A stretch of 64,000 nucleotides of DNA from Caballeronia pedi (GCF_001544915.2 NZ_FCOE02000005.1:186001-250000); one strand, 5' to 3'. Numbered from the stretch's first letter, positions 18,786 to 28,161 are shown. Notes: generated by a model not told the origin, from the sequence alone. Made by a program: numbers and translations.

Positions 18786-20066
18786 CTACGAAGCCGGTTC
18801 CGACGCGCGCTCCAGCATTGCGTGCAGCAGCACATTCGCGCCCGCCTCGATCCACTCCTGCGACGCGTCTTCGATTTCGTTATGGCTGATGCCGTCGACG
18901 CACGGCACGAACACCATCGAGGTCGGCGCGACCTGCGAGAGATAGCACGCGTCATGGCCCGCGCCCGACACCATGTCGCGATGCGAATAGCCGAAGCGCT
19001 GCGCAGCGGCGCGCACGGAGGCCACGCAAGCGGCATCGAACTTCACGGGCTCGTAGTAGAAGATCTGTTCGAACTCGGTCGACAGGCCGATCGCACCCGC
19101 AATGCGCTCGACGCCTTCACGCAGCGCGGCGTCCATGCGCGCGAGCACGGCATCGTCGGGATGACGGAAATCGACGGTGAAGAACACGCGGCCCGGAATC
19201 ACGTTGCGCGAGTTCGGATGCACCTGCATCATGCCGACCGTCGCGCACGCGAGCGGCGCATGATCGAGGCCGATGCGGTTCACGAGATCCACCACGCGCG
19301 ACGCGCCGAGCAGCGCGTCCTTGCGGCGCGGCATCGGCGTGGGGCCTGCGTGCGCTTCCTGACCCGTCAGCGTGATCTCGTACCAGCGCTGGCCTTGCGC
19401 ATCGGTCACGACGCCGATCGTCTTGTCCTCGGCTTCGAGAATCGGCCCTTGCTCGATATGCAGTTCGAACGCAGCATGCAGCTTGCGGCCGCCGCACGGC
19501 AGATCGCCCGCATAGCCGATGCGCTTCAGTTCCTCGCCGATCGTCTTGCCATCGACGTCCTTGCGCGACAGGCCATAATCGAGCGAGAACACGCCCGCGA
19601 ACACGCCCGATGCGACCATCGCGGGCGCGAAGCGCGAACCTTCTTCGTTGGTCCAGATGACGACTTCGATCGGATGTTCGGTCTCGATGCCGCGATCGTT
19701 GAGCGTGCGGATCACTTCGAGCCCGCCGAGCACGCCGTAAATGCCATCGAAGCGCCCGCCGGTCGGTTGGGAATCGGCGTGCGAGCCGGTCATCACGGGC
19801 AGCGCGTCGAGGTTGCGCCCAGCGCGGCGCATGAACACATTGCCCATCTGATCGACGCTCACCGTGCAGCCCGCTTCCTTCGCCCAACTAACGATGAGGT
19901 CGCGTCCCTCCTTGTCGAGATCGGTCAGCGCGAGACGGCAGACGCCGCCTTTCGGCGTCGCGCCGATTCTGGCCATCGTCATCAGGCTGTCCCATAGACG
20001 TTGACCGTTGACCCTGATGGACGTATCGAGACCAGCCTCTCTGATTGCATCCGTTACAGCGTTCAT
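18786..20066 (-). CDS. M20-family amidohydrolase: N-carbamoyl-beta-alanine (beta-ureidopropionase) type
   Basis: A 426-aa Zn-dependent amidohydrolase of the HyuC/AmaB/AllC group. The metal ligands are visible in GSHADSQPTGGRFDG, TNEEGSRF and HIEQGP. In this operon it should hydrolyse N-carbamoyl-beta-alanine, the third step of pyrimidine breakdown, in place of the nitrilase-type enzyme used by other organisms. It is the first gene of the operon. L-carbamoyl amino acids are possible side substrates. Confidence 0.87.
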   Translation of the reverse strand: MNAVTDAIREAGLDTSIRVNGQRLWDSLMTMARIGATPKGGVCRLALTDLDKEGRDLIVSWAKEAGCTVSVDQMGNVFMRRAGRNLDALPVMTGSHADSQPTGGRFDGIYGVLGGLEVIRTLNDRGIETEHPIEVVIWTNEEGSRFAPAMVASGVFAGVFSLDYGLSRKDVDGKTIGEELKRIGYAGDLPCGGRKLHAAFELHIEQGPILEAEDKTIGVVTDAQGQRWYEITLTGQEAHAGPTPMPRRKDALLGASRVVDLVNRIGLDHAPLACATVGMMQVHPNSRNVIPGRVFFTVDFRHPDDAVLARMDAALREGVERIAGAIGLSTEFEQIFYYEPVKFDAACVASVRAAAQRFGYSHRDMVSGAGHDACYLSQVAPTSMVFVPCVDGISHNEIEDASQEWIEAGANVLLHAMLERASEPAS

Positions 20067-20441
20067 TCGCCTCGCTCCTTACGATCGGACTTCGTATGTG
20101 AGTGACTTCGTTTCGTGCATGCCGGATGTTCGCGGTGCAATGCCGCACGCGCCCGGTGCACGGTTTCTGTTATGCGATGACTGTTGCCGGCGACCCTTTT
20201 CCTGCTACTTCGAGCGCTCTTCAAATCCTGTCCAGTTGGACAGGTTGTAGCCGATTAAAATAAGCAAATCAACGTCTTTCGTGCGCGGGCAAACACGAAG
20301 CGAAGTAAGCGATAAGCGTGCCATTGCAATGCAGCATCCGCTGGCAATGGTTCCGGCGAGGATTTCGTCGCGATGCAGCGCGGCGTGCACGAACGGCGCT
20401 ATTCAGGCACGATGCGGCACACACGGCACAAGAATTCGACG
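20067..20441. other. Divergent control region of the pyrimidine degradation operon
   Basis: A 375-bp non-coding stretch between the amidohydrolase start and the TetR gene. It holds the palindrome described separately at 20227-20244 and an AT-richer part at 20250-20290. I see no credible gene; short reading frames on both strands lack ribosome sites. Confidence 0.6.
20227..20244. promoter_or_regulatory. Predicted operator for the RutR-like regulator
   Basis: A perfect palindrome CCTGTCCAGTTGGACAGG (8-bp arms around GT). It has the same layout as the E. coli RutR box as I remember it (TTGACCA-N2-TGGTCAA): the inner TG-x-CCA and TGG-x-CA and the 2-bp centre are shared. It lies between the operon and its divergent TetR regulator. 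Confidence 0.65.
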
Positions 20442-21149
20442 ATGAGACACGACGATACGGCTGACCACATCCGGGAAAACGCGGACACGGCGCCACCCTT
20501 GCGACGGCGCAAGGCGCAGATTCGCGAGAGCAACGAAGCGCAGCTTCTGGCGTGCGCCGAGGAAGTTTTCGCGGAGAAAGGGCTGGAAGGCGCGAGCACG
20601 GCGATGATCGCCGAACGTGCCGGCTTGCCGAAGGCCAACCTGCACTACTACTTTCCGACCAAGCTCGCGCTCTATCGTCGCGTGCTGGAAGACCTGTTCG
20701 AAGACTGGCACCGCGCGGCGGATACCTTCGAATGCAGCGACGATCCCGTCGAAGCGATCGGCGGCTATGTGCGCGCGAAGATGGAATTATCGAGAAGAAG
20801 GCCGCTCGGCTCGAAGGTGTGGGCGAGCGAGATCATTCACGGCGCGCATCACATGCAGGACATTCTGAACGAGCGTGTGAAGCCGTGGCTCGATACGCGC
20901 GTGATAGTGATCGAAAGCTGGATCGCGCGCGGCCTGCTCGCGCCGGTCGAGGCGGACACGTTCATGTTCATGATCTGGGCGATCACGCAGCACTACGCCG
21001 ACTTCGACGCCCAGATTCGCGCGCTCAAAGGCAAGCGCGCACTCACGCGCAAGGCCTTCGATGAACAGACCGAAGAAGTCGTGCGCCTCGTGATTCGCGC
21101 GTGCGGCGCGGTGTCGCCGCGCGTCGAAGAAAAACACGACGCGCAATGA
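20442..21149 (+). CDS. RutR-like TetR-family regulator
   Basis: A 235-aa regulator with an N-terminal helix-turn-helix (ASTAMIAERAGLPKANLHYY) and a C-terminal ligand domain resembling RutR (GSKVWASEIIHGAHHM, FMIWAITQHYADFDAQI). RutR senses uracil or thymine in E. coli. The gene is divergent from the catabolic operon. The start is uncertain: ATG 20442 gives the family length plus a short arm; ATGs at 20412 and 20373 are also in frame and none has a strong ribosome site. Confidence 0.83.
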   Translation: MRHDDTADHIRENADTAPPLRRRKAQIRESNEAQLLACAEEVFAEKGLEGASTAMIAERAGLPKANLHYYFPTKLALYRRVLEDLFEDWHRAADTFECSDDPVEAIGGYVRAKMELSRRRPLGSKVWASEIIHGAHHMQDILNERVKPWLDTRVIVIESWIARGLLAPVEADTFMFMIWAITQHYADFDAQIRALKGKRALTRKAFDEQTEEVVRLVIRACGAVSPRVEEKHDAQ

Positions 21150-21179
21150 AAAACGCCGGTCGCTATAGCGGCCGGCGTT
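21147..21179 (-). terminator. Rho-independent terminator of the DUF4148 gene
   Basis: On the minus strand the stem AACGCCGG / CCGGCGTT (21179-21152) is followed by a short U tract (GTTTTTCA). The loop CGCTATAGCG is itself self-complementary and extends the stem. It lies about 150 nt past the DUF4148 stop and overlaps the end of the TetR gene, so it may serve both. Confidence 0.7.
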
Positions 21180-21191
21180 CGACTTGCTGCT

Positions 21192-21302
21192 TACTGCTGT
21201 ACAGCTTCACTGCGGTACTGCTACTGCCTTTCTCGCAAGATATTGCTACTGCCAACGCTTGCTGCACCCTCTACCGCTACTGCTACTGCTTGCTGCTACT
21301 GC
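21192..21302 (-). repeat. Cluster of seven TACTGC (GCAGTA) hexamers in the DUF4148 3' UTR
   Basis: TACTGC occurs at 21192, 21216, 21222, 21247, 21278, 21284 and 21297, with a near copy CACTGC at 21209. Seven copies in 111 bp far exceeds the chance expectation (well under one). As RNA of the DUF4148 transcript this is a run of GCAGUA elements between stop codon and terminator. No protein coding is evident here. Confidence 0.65.
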
Positions 21303-21329
21303 CTGTCTGAGCGCCGAGTGGCGCTCCGA

Positions 21330-21656
21330 TCAGTGACCGAAGTAGACCGAATTGCGATCCGACATCGACACGTTGGCGCGCGCCACCGGAGCAACCGCAC
21401 CCGATTGCGATGTGCCTGCCGTCGAAGGACCATAAGCCGAAGCGCCGTTTTCAGCGTTCACACGCGCTTGTGCAGCCTGAAGATTTTGCGGGTAATTCAC
21501 GCGATCTTCCGACGGGTTGTAGCCGGCCTTTTCCAGTTGAACCAGTTCGGCGCGGACTTGAGCGCGGGTCACCGGCGCGTTGTCCTGTGCAAATGCGAAC
21601 GTCGGAGCAGCCAGAGCGCTGGCGATGACGAGTGCGGGAACGAATGCCTTGATCAT
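21330..21656 (-). CDS. DUF4148 secreted/periplasmic protein
   Basis: A 108-aa protein of the DUF4148 family that is abundant in Burkholderia. It has a clear signal peptide (AFVPALVIASALAAPTFAFAQ), then the conserved VTRAQVRAELVQLEKAGYNP and a Gln/Ala-rich tail. A strong GGAGG lies 8 nt before ATG 21656. Function of the family is unknown. The gene stands alone, with its own terminator. Confidence 0.85.
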   Translation of the reverse strand: MIKAFVPALVIASALAAPTFAFAQDNAPVTRAQVRAELVQLEKAGYNPSEDRVNYPQNLQAAQARVNAENGASAYGPSTAGTSQSGAVAPVARANVSMSDRNSVYFGH

Positions 21657-21962
21657 GATGAACCTCCAATAGTCTTGTTTTGAAATCGAAACCGAACCGG
21701 AAGCTTTTTAAGTAGTTTCTGATTTCGTTTCGCTTGAAAACAGTGTAGGAGGCATCAGCCTTAGGGGAAACCCCGATTTGCACGAAACATAATTGTCCGG
21801 ATCGCAACAATACGTTTCGCGGGGCGATTCGCGCGACACGCCAATTCAGACCGGTTGTCGCGCCCTAAGTAACTGTTTTTATTAGATATCCTCGCCCTTA
21901 GAAGATATGCGCAACCGATTCCAGCGCGAACGGCAATTACGGCTTCGCCAGCCAATCGCCAT
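21657..21962. other. Intergenic region upstream of the DUF4148 gene
   Basis: About 306 bp without a credible gene. A possible minus-strand -10 (TACACT, 21747-21742) precedes the DUF4148 gene by about 85 bp, and a small inverted repeat GGGG-AAA-CCCC lies at 21764-21774. The right part is the downstream flank of hutG. Confidence 0.45.
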
Positions 21963-22778
21963 TCACGCGCCAGCTACCGCTTTTGTCACATAAGCGAGCG
22001 CAGCCGTTACCAGCTCGTGCAACAGCGGCTGGACCTGGCTTGCTCGCGCTTCGTCGTAAGCAAACGGCGCCGTTTCTTCCATGTAGCTGACTTGCGTCAG
22101 TTCGAGCTGAAGCGCATGAACGCCCTCTCCGGGCCGGCCATAGCGCCGCGTGATGTAGCCGCCCTTGAAACGCCCGTTGGCCACCGTCGAATAGCGGCCG
22201 TCGCGCTCGACGATCCCCGCGAGATGCTCGGCCAGTCCCGGCGCCGCCGACGCGCCGTCCGCCGTGCCGAAGTTGAAATCGGGCAGGCGTCCGTCGAAGA
22301 AGCGCGGCACGACCGAGCGGATCGAATGCGCTTCCCAAAGCAGCACGCGGCCGTGCGCCTGCCGGAGGGCATCGAGTTCGCGAGCGAGCGCGTCGTGATA
22401 CGGCTGCCAGTACATCGCGCGGCGCGCGTCGATCTGTTCGCGCGACGGCTCGTGGCCCGGCTTGTAGAGCGGCGCCTTGTCGAAGGTATCGAGCGGACAC
22501 AGCCCCGTGGTGTCGCGGCCGGGATAGAGGTTGGCGTCGTCGGGCGGACGGTTCAGGTCGATCACGTAGCGCGAGTACGCCGGCGTCAGGATCGATGCGC
22601 CCAGATCGCGCGCGAACGCATACAGCCGTTCGAGATGCCAGTCGCAATCCTCGACGCGCTGCGCGATCGGCGTCATCTCGGCGGCGAGCGCGCAGGGAAT
22701 CTGCGTGCCCCGATGCGGGATCGAAATCAGCAACGGCGCGTTGCCGCGTTCCAGCGTGAAGATCGAAGATTCGTTCAT
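21963..22778 (-). CDS. hutG: N-formylglutamate deformylase
   Basis: Releases formate from N-formylglutamate, giving glutamate, the last step of the five-step histidine pathway. It is 271 aa and shows family motifs ISIPHRGTQIP, VIDLNRPPDD and WEAHSIRS that hold the metal site. It follows hutF by 16 bp. With HutF present, the pathway avoids formimidoyl transfer or direct formiminoglutamase. Confidence 0.94.
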   Translation of the reverse strand: MNESSIFTLERGNAPLLISIPHRGTQIPCALAAEMTPIAQRVEDCDWHLERLYAFARDLGASILTPAYSRYVIDLNRPPDDANLYPGRDTTGLCPLDTFDKAPLYKPGHEPSREQIDARRAMYWQPYHDALARELDALRQAHGRVLLWEAHSIRSVVPRFFDGRLPDFNFGTADGASAAPGLAEHLAGIVERDGRYSTVANGRFKGGYITRRYGRPGEGVHALQLELTQVSYMEETAPFAYDEARASQVQPLLHELVTAALAYVTKAVAGA

Positions 22779-22794
22779 GAGATGACCTTTGGGT

Positions 22795-24174
22795 TCAACC
22801 CAGCAAGCCGCGCAACGCGGCGCGATAGCGCGTGAGCGCCTCGTCTTCCTGCGCGTGTCGGCGCGCGTCGATCACCTTGCGGCCCGACACGAAGACATCG
22901 CGGATCGGCGTCTCGCCATGCTCGCAGAACACCGCGCTCGACAGCCAGGTGTCGCGCGCATGCCCGCCGATGCCCGGATGCGCGTCGTCGAGCACGAGCC
23001 AGTCGGCGCGCTTTCCCTGCGCGAGCGCGCCGACGGGCCGCCCGGTCGCGTGCGCGCCGCCGTCGAGCGCGGCGTCGAAAAGACGGTCGGCGGGACGGCT
23101 CTGCGTCGGCGATGCCAGCACGTTGCGCTGGCGACGGCACAGGCGCTGCCCATATTCGAGCAGACGCAGTTCCGAGCGCCAGTCGACGCCGACATGACTA
23201 TCCGAGCCGATGCCGATGCGCCCGCCCGCATCGAGATAATCGCGTGACGGAAACACGCCGTCGCCGAGATTCGCCTCGGTCGTGAGACACAGCCCCGCAA
23301 CCGCGCCGCTCGCCGCGAGACGCGCGCATTCGTGCGCATCGACATGGGTTGCGTGCACGAGGCACCAGCGCTCGTCGAGGTTGAAGCGTTCGAGCAGCCA
23401 TTCGACCGGACGATGCCCCGTCGCTGCGACGCACGCTTCCACTTCGGCGAGCTGTTCCGCCACGTGGATATGCACCGGCGCACGGCCGAATCGCGTATCG
23501 AGCCCTTCGAGGACCGCCGCGAGCGATTCGCCTCCGACGGCCCGCAATGAATGCGGCGCGACGCCGTAACGGCGCGCGCCGTTTTCGGGCCGCGCGCGGG
23601 CGAGCGCGTCGATCAGGGCGAGCAGCGTGTCGGGCGTGTTCAGAAAGCGCCGCTGATCCTCGCGCGGCGCGCTCTTGTTGAAGCCGCTGAATTCGTACAG
23701 CACCGGCAACATCGTGATGCCGATGCCCGCGCGCTCGGCCGCATCGACGACGCGCTCGGCGAGTTCCGCGCGGTTCGCGTAGGGCGCGCCATCGGGTGCG
23801 TGATGCACGTAGTGAAACTCGCACACCGACGTATAGCCCGCCTTGAGCATCTCGATGTACAGCCAGTGCGCGATATCCGCGAGCGATTCGGGCCCGATTC
23901 CCGCGGCGAAGCGATACATGAGATCGCGCCAGCTCCAGAAGGTATCGGCGACGCTCGCACGATATTCGGTGAGGCCAGCCATCGCGCGCTGGAACGCGTG
24001 CGAGTGCAGATTCGGCATGCCGGGCACGACCGGCCCTTTCGCCCGTTCGACGCCGGTAGGCGCCGCGCTGTCCGGCGCGACGCGCACGAGCGTGCCGGCG
24101 TCGTCCCATTCGAGCAGCACGTCGCGCCGCCAGCCGTCGGCGAGGCGCGCGTGGTCCGCGAAGAATGCGTTCAT
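22795..24174 (-). CDS. hutF: Formimidoylglutamate deiminase
   Basis: A 459-aa amidohydrolase that turns formimidoylglutamate into formylglutamate and ammonia. Metal ligands are seen in MPNLHSHAFQRAMAG, HVAEQ and HATHVD, and later in GSDSHVG. Length and motifs match HutF of pseudomonads and Burkholderia. It lies between hutD and hutG on the minus strand. Confidence 0.94.
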   Translation of the reverse strand: MNAFFADHARLADGWRRDVLLEWDDAGTLVRVAPDSAAPTGVERAKGPVVPGMPNLHSHAFQRAMAGLTEYRASVADTFWSWRDLMYRFAAGIGPESLADIAHWLYIEMLKAGYTSVCEFHYVHHAPDGAPYANRAELAERVVDAAERAGIGITMLPVLYEFSGFNKSAPREDQRRFLNTPDTLLALIDALARARPENGARRYGVAPHSLRAVGGESLAAVLEGLDTRFGRAPVHIHVAEQLAEVEACVAATGHRPVEWLLERFNLDERWCLVHATHVDAHECARLAASGAVAGLCLTTEANLGDGVFPSRDYLDAGGRIGIGSDSHVGVDWRSELRLLEYGQRLCRRQRNVLASPTQSRPADRLFDAALDGGAHATGRPVGALAQGKRADWLVLDDAHPGIGGHARDTWLSSAVFCEHGETPIRDVFVSGRKVIDARRHAQEDEALTRYRAALRGLLG

Positions 24175-24215
24175 TCTGTCTCCTTCTTATGTCGATGCGC
24201 GGCTGCTCGCCGTCT

Positions 24216-24785
24216 CTACAACATGTCGATGCCGATGTGCAGCCACGATGCGCCCTTCTTCATCTCGCATTCCAGTGCGACCGCGCGTCCGACGCATAAC
24301 GTGTCGCCTGCTTCGAGCGTATGGCGCGTGTCGGCGGCGGCTTTGATATCGATCCTTCCGCGCGCGCAGTGGATGAACCTCAGATCGTGATCGGGCGTGA
24401 GCGAGCACGAAGCGTGGTGGACATCGACCGTCGCGCGGGCGCGATCGCGCCGCACCATCACGTTGAAATCGCGCGTCGGGCCGTCGATGAGCGTCGCGTG
24501 AATCGGCGTTTCGCCGGCGAAGCGCGCGCTCGCGAGCGGCGTGTCGAGCGCATGCACTTGGCCATCGGCTTCGCTCAGACGCATGCCCGCGCCATCGAGC
24601 AGCACGAGCACGCGATCGACGCCCGCGAAGGTCGAGAACGCGCCGTCGGACGCCACGTCGGCGAGCGACAGACGCCACGCGAAGGCATCGAACGACGCGC
24701 CTTGCGGCCCTGTCGCGATCTCGCGCGTGACGCCGCCGCCGTTTTTCCACGGCGCGGGTGTGAGCGAATCAGCGCGAATGATCAT
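24216..24785 (-). CDS. hutD: HutD-family protein
   Basis: A 189-aa cupin-fold protein of the HutD/YES family with the typical opening PAPWKNGGGVTREIA and the SRFSG-like middle LASARFAGETPIHATLIDGP-type segment. In Pseudomonas it appears to limit the upper level of hut expression, perhaps by binding urocanate or formylglutamate. Start ATG 24785 lies 6 bp after the hutC stop. The frame is open further upstream, inside hutC. Confidence 0.9.
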   Translation of the reverse strand: MIIRADSLTPAPWKNGGGVTREIATGPQGASFDAFAWRLSLADVASDGAFSTFAGVDRVLVLLDGAGMRLSEADGQVHALDTPLASARFAGETPIHATLIDGPTRDFNVMVRRDRARATVDVHHASCSLTPDHDLRFIHCARGRIDIKAAADTRHTLEAGDTLCVGRAVALECEMKKGASWLHIGIDML

Positions 24786-24790
24786 CACGT

Positions 24791-25486
24791 TCAGAAATGC
24801 CCGGTGAATTGATAACGGTCGCCCGGATGCCAGAGGTTCGCGACCGATGCGACCGCATCGCGCGACCACGTGCGCCGATGCAGCAACAGACACGGCTCGT
24901 GCTCCGTCATCGCGAGCGCGGCGCGAATCTCCGCCGACGGCACCGACGCCTCGATCCGGTACTCCACGCGCTGCAGCGGCGCGGCGGACATCAGGTACTG
25001 ATTTGGCGTGATCGTCGTGAAGTCCTGGCGCGCGTATTCGGGCGCGAGCGCGGGATTCACATAGCGCTCTTCCATCTGCACCGGCTCGTCGTTCTCGAAG
25101 TGCAGCACACGCGAATGAAACACCGGGCTGCCGAGCGCGAGATGCATTTCGTCGGCGAGCGCTTCATCGACGATCGACGCGCCCAGATGCAGCACCTGCG
25201 CGCGATACGCGTGGCCGCGCGCGACGATTTCATCGGAAATGCTGCGAATCTCGACGAGCGTCGACGCATATTTCGGCTGTGCGACGAAGGTGCCCGCGCC
25301 CTGCACACGCGTGAGCACCTGTTCCGAGGTCAGCTCGCGCAGCGCGCGGTTCACGGTCATGCGCGCGACCTTGAACTCGCGCGCAAGCTCGTTCTCGGAG
25401 GGCACCTGATCGCCCTCCTTCCACTCGCCGATGTGAATGCGCTGGAGAATGTAATCCTTGATCTCCTGATACGCGGGCGTGTTCAT
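24791..25486 (-). CDS. hutC: Histidine utilisation repressor (GntR/HutC family)
   Basis: A 231-aa repressor. Residues 1-70 are the GntR winged helix ([21 protein letters not shown]), the rest a UTRA ligand domain that binds urocanate. It overlaps the hutH stop by 4 bp (ATGA), so repressor and first enzyme are co-translated. Four matching boxes at the hutH and hutU promoters are its likely targets. Confidence 0.93.
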   Translation of the reverse strand: MNTPAYQEIKDYILQRIHIGEWKEGDQVPSENELAREFKVARMTVNRALRELTSEQVLTRVQGAGTFVAQPKYASTLVEIRSISDEIVARGHAYRAQVLHLGASIVDEALADEMHLALGSPVFHSRVLHFENDEPVQMEERYVNPALAPEYARQDFTTITPNQYLMSAAPLQRVEYRIEASVPSAEIRAALAMTEHEPCLLLHRRTWSRDAVASVANLWHPGDRYQFTGHF

Positions 25487-27012
25487 GCAGGCTGTTCCGA
25501 CGCGAACGAGAACGGGCTGTGCCGCGCGATCGCGCCTTCCTGCACGAGTGTCGCGATCGCGGCGATATCCGGCGCGAAGTAATGATCGAGGTCGTAATGC
25601 GCCACCTGCGCGCGCAGCGTTTTCATGACTTCGGAGAGCGGCGCGCTGGTCTGATGCGGCGCGCGCAGATCGACGCCCTGCGCCGCCGCGAGCAGTTCGA
25701 TCGCGAGGATGTTCGCGGTGTTGCTCGCGATGTCGCCGAGCTTGCGCGCGGCGAAGGTCGCCATCGACACATGGTCTTCCTGATTCGCCGACGTGGGCAG
25801 CGAATCCACCGACGCCGGATGCGCGAGCGTCTTGTTTTCGGATGCGAGCGCGGCCGCCGTGACGTGCGCGATCATGAAGCCCGAGTTGACGCCACCGTCG
25901 CGCACCAGGAAAGGCGGCAGGCCGGAGAGCGTCGCGTCGATCAGGAGCGCGATGCGGCGTTCCGCCAGCGCGCCGATTTCGGCGGCGGCGAGCGCGAGGT
26001 TGTCGGCGGCGAACGCGACCGGCTCCGCATGGAAATTGCCGCCGGACAGCACTTCGCCGGTGTCGGGGAAGATCAGCGGGTTATCGGAGACGGCGTTCGA
26101 TTCGATCAGCAGGACTTCGGCCGCGTGGCGCATCTGGTCGAGGCACGCGCCCATGACCTGCGGCTGGCAGCGCAGGCTGTACGGGTCTTGCACTTTCTCG
26201 CAGTCCGCGTGCGACAGATTGATGCCCGAGCCCTTCAGCAGCGTGCGGTACGCCGCCGCGGCGTCCATCTGCCCGCGATGTCCGCGCAGTTCATGGATGC
26301 GCGCATCGAACGGAACGACCGAGCCGGCCGCCGCATCGACCGACAGCGCGCCGGCGACGAGCCCGGTGCGAAACAGATCCTCGATCGCGAACAAGTTGTA
26401 GAGCGCCAGCGCCGCCGACGCCTGCGTGCCGTTCAGCAACGCGAGGCCTTCCTTCGCCTGCAAATTGAGCGGCTTGAGGCCCGCGACCGCGAGACCGTCG
26501 AGCGCGCCGGCGCGTTCGCCGCGAATCATCACTTCGCCGATGCCGAGCAGCACCGTCGACATATGCGCGAGCGGCGCGAGATCGCCCGAGGCGCCGACCG
26601 AACCCTTGACCGGGATGATCGGCAGCACGTCGGCATTGAAAAGCGTGATGAGCGCGTCGATGACTTCGCGACGGATGCCCGAATGGCCGCGCCCGAGGCT
26701 CGACAGCTTGAGCGCCATCAGGAGACGCACGACCGGACGCGACATCGGCTCGCCGACGCCCACTGCATGCGACAGCACGAGATTCTTTTGCAGCAGTTCG
26801 AGTTGGTCGGCCGGAATGTGCGTATTGGCGAGCCGCCCGAAACCGGTATTGATGCCGTAAGCGGGATCGCCTTTCGCGGCGATGGCGGCGACGGCGCGCG
26901 CGCTCGCGTCGATCGCGCCGAAGCTCGCAGGATCGAGTTCGAGCGAATCCGAGCCTCGCGCGATGCGGCGCAGTTGCGGCAGAGTCAGTTTTCCGGGCGT
27001 GAGCGTGATCAT
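25483..27012 (-). CDS. hutH: Histidine ammonia-lyase
   Basis: Removes ammonia from histidine to give urocanate. It is 509 aa, normal length, with the Ala-Ser-Gly triad that forms the MIO cofactor at residues 141-143 ([14 protein letters not shown]). Further conserved blocks are [13 protein letters not shown] and QEDHVSM. It is the first gene of hutHCDFG, directly downstream of two HutC-type boxes. Confidence 0.96.
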   Translation of the reverse strand: MITLTPGKLTLPQLRRIARGSDSLELDPASFGAIDASARAVAAIAAKGDPAYGINTGFGRLANTHIPADQLELLQKNLVLSHAVGVGEPMSRPVVRLLMALKLSSLGRGHSGIRREVIDALITLFNADVLPIIPVKGSVGASGDLAPLAHMSTVLLGIGEVMIRGERAGALDGLAVAGLKPLNLQAKEGLALLNGTQASAALALYNLFAIEDLFRTGLVAGALSVDAAAGSVVPFDARIHELRGHRGQMDAAAAYRTLLKGSGINLSHADCEKVQDPYSLRCQPQVMGACLDQMRHAAEVLLIESNAVSDNPLIFPDTGEVLSGGNFHAEPVAFAADNLALAAAEIGALAERRIALLIDATLSGLPPFLVRDGGVNSGFMIAHVTAAALASENKTLAHPASVDSLPTSANQEDHVSMATFAARKLGDIASNTANILAIELLAAAQGVDLRAPHQTSAPLSEVMKTLRAQVAHYDLDHYFAPDIAAIATLVQEGAIARHSPFSFASEQPA

Positions 27013-27020
27013 GGTTCGTC

Positions 27021-27033
27021 CTGTCTATACAAG
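27021..27033. promoter_or_regulatory. HutC box at hutH (proximal)
   Basis: CTGTCTATACAAG; its complement CTTGTATAGACAG matches the boxes at 27120, 47030 and 47096. It lies only 9 bp upstream of the hutH start, so bound repressor would cover the ribosome-site and transcription start area. Confidence 0.7.
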
Positions 27034-27119
27034 TTAGACTCAAGTCTAAACGGGCTAGAAGGACGAAACAAGGGGATATCCGGGATATCACTAGGATCAT
27101 CCGGCGGATTTCTGCAATG

Positions 27120-27132
27120 CTTGTCTATACAG
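27120..27132. promoter_or_regulatory. HutC box at hutH (distal)
   Basis: CTTGTCTATACAG, 99 bp from the proximal box and 10 bp before the GNAT stop codon. The spacing would allow looping by a repressor tetramer. Confidence 0.65.
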
Positions 27133-27142
27133 ATTTGACGAT

Positions 27143-27619
27143 TTACAACAGCACTTTTTCCATCACGAACTGGACAAAGCGCTGTTCGCGCACGATCACC
27201 GCCCGCGCGAGCAGCATTTCGAAGCCGCAGTATTCGAAGAAAGGCCGTCCGGTGACGCTCGAATACGTGTGCAGCGTGGTCAGGCCGGTTGTTTCGGCTT
27301 CGGCTTCAATGCGCGCGAGCAGCGACGTCGCCACGCTTTTGCGCTGATGCAGCGGATCGACGAACATCATGTCGATGAGACCGTTCTTTTCGAGATCGGC
27401 GAAACCCGCGAGTTCGCCGTCGACGAGCCCGACCCACGTCGGACGGCTGAGACGGGCGAGTTCCCATTCGTCGCGGTCGGTTTGCGCCCAGGCTTCGATT
27501 TGCGCCTGGTTGTAGTCGGCCGACGCCGTTTCGCGAACGGCGCGTTGGAACAGATCGATCACACCGTCGAGATCGCTTGCACGATACGGTCTGACATCGA
27601 TGAGCGGCAGCCCTGACAT
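27143..27619 (-). CDS. GNAT-family N-acetyltransferase
   Basis: A 158-aa acetyltransferase with the usual fold and acetyl-CoA loop region (VDPLHQRKSVATSLLARIEAE, where Q/RxxGxG/A is altered to QRKSVA). ATG 27619 has AAGGTG 7 nt before it. The loop change, Lys-Ser in place of Gly-x-Gly, resembles YafP-type members. The substrate is unknown. It ends just before the hutH control region. Confidence 0.85.
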   Translation of the reverse strand: MSGLPLIDVRPYRASDLDGVIDLFQRAVRETASADYNQAQIEAWAQTDRDEWELARLSRPTWVGLVDGELAGFADLEKNGLIDMMFVDPLHQRKSVATSLLARIEAEAETTGLTTLHTYSSVTGRPFFEYCGFEMLLARAVIVREQRFVQFVMEKVLL

Positions 27620-27640
27620 TTCATCACCTTCGTTACTGTC

Positions 27641-27676
27641 AAAAAAAACAAAAAACCGCTGCAATAGCAGCGGGGG
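27641..27676 (-). terminator. Rho-independent terminator after crcB
   Basis: Stem CCGCTGC / GCAGCGG with AATA loop (27656-27673). On the minus strand it is followed by a long U tract, seen here as the A-rich 27641-27655. It ends the crcB transcript ahead of the GNAT gene. Confidence 0.85.
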
Positions 27677-27783
27677 TCTGGCGTTGAAAACGCGGAAAAA
27701 AGAGTGTTTGGGGAACGGCCGGGCGCGCGCAAACGTTCAAATCGCGGGAAATGGGATGTTGGACGTGCGCTGCCGCCGGTTCT

Positions 27784-28161
27784 TCAGGAAGCCACCACCA
27801 CCGTCGCGATACCGAGCGCCGTCATCAGAAGCGACGCGCAAACGTGGATCGCGATCTCCGCGAGCGCCCAGCCGAGCCGCCCTTGCTGAAGATGCGCGAC
27901 CACTTCGGCCGAAAAGGTCGAAAAGGTGGAAAGTCCACCCATCAACCCGGTAATGATGAAAAGCCGCCACTCCACCGAAATATCGGGAAAGCGCGCGAAG
28001 AAGGCGACCGCGACGCCGATGATGTAGCCCGCGATGACGTTGGACGCGAACGTGCCGAGCGGCAAATTCGGAAAAATCGCATTCAGGCGCAGGCCGAGGA
28101 CCCATCTGAGCAGCGATCCCAGTCCGCCACCGAGTCCCACGGCGATGATCGACAGATACAT
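27784..28161 (-). CDS. crcB: Fluoride channel CrcB/Fluc
   Basis: A 125-aa four-helix membrane protein that works as a dual-topology dimer exporting fluoride. Family motifs are [24 protein letters not shown] and [12 protein letters not shown], the last holding the Phe and Ser/Thr residues of the ion path. I saw no fluoride riboswitch in the 30 bp before it. Confidence 0.95.
   Translation of the reverse strand: MYLSIIAVGLGGGLGSLLRWVLGLRLNAIFPNLPLGTFASNVIAGYIIGVAVAFFARFPDISVEWRLFIITGLMGGLSTFSTFSAEVVAHLQQGRLGWALAEIAIHVCASLLMTALGIATVVVAS

Noticed and set aside
25519..27138. A 539-codon plus-strand frame over hutH
   Set aside because: Antisense shadow of hutH; no family features.
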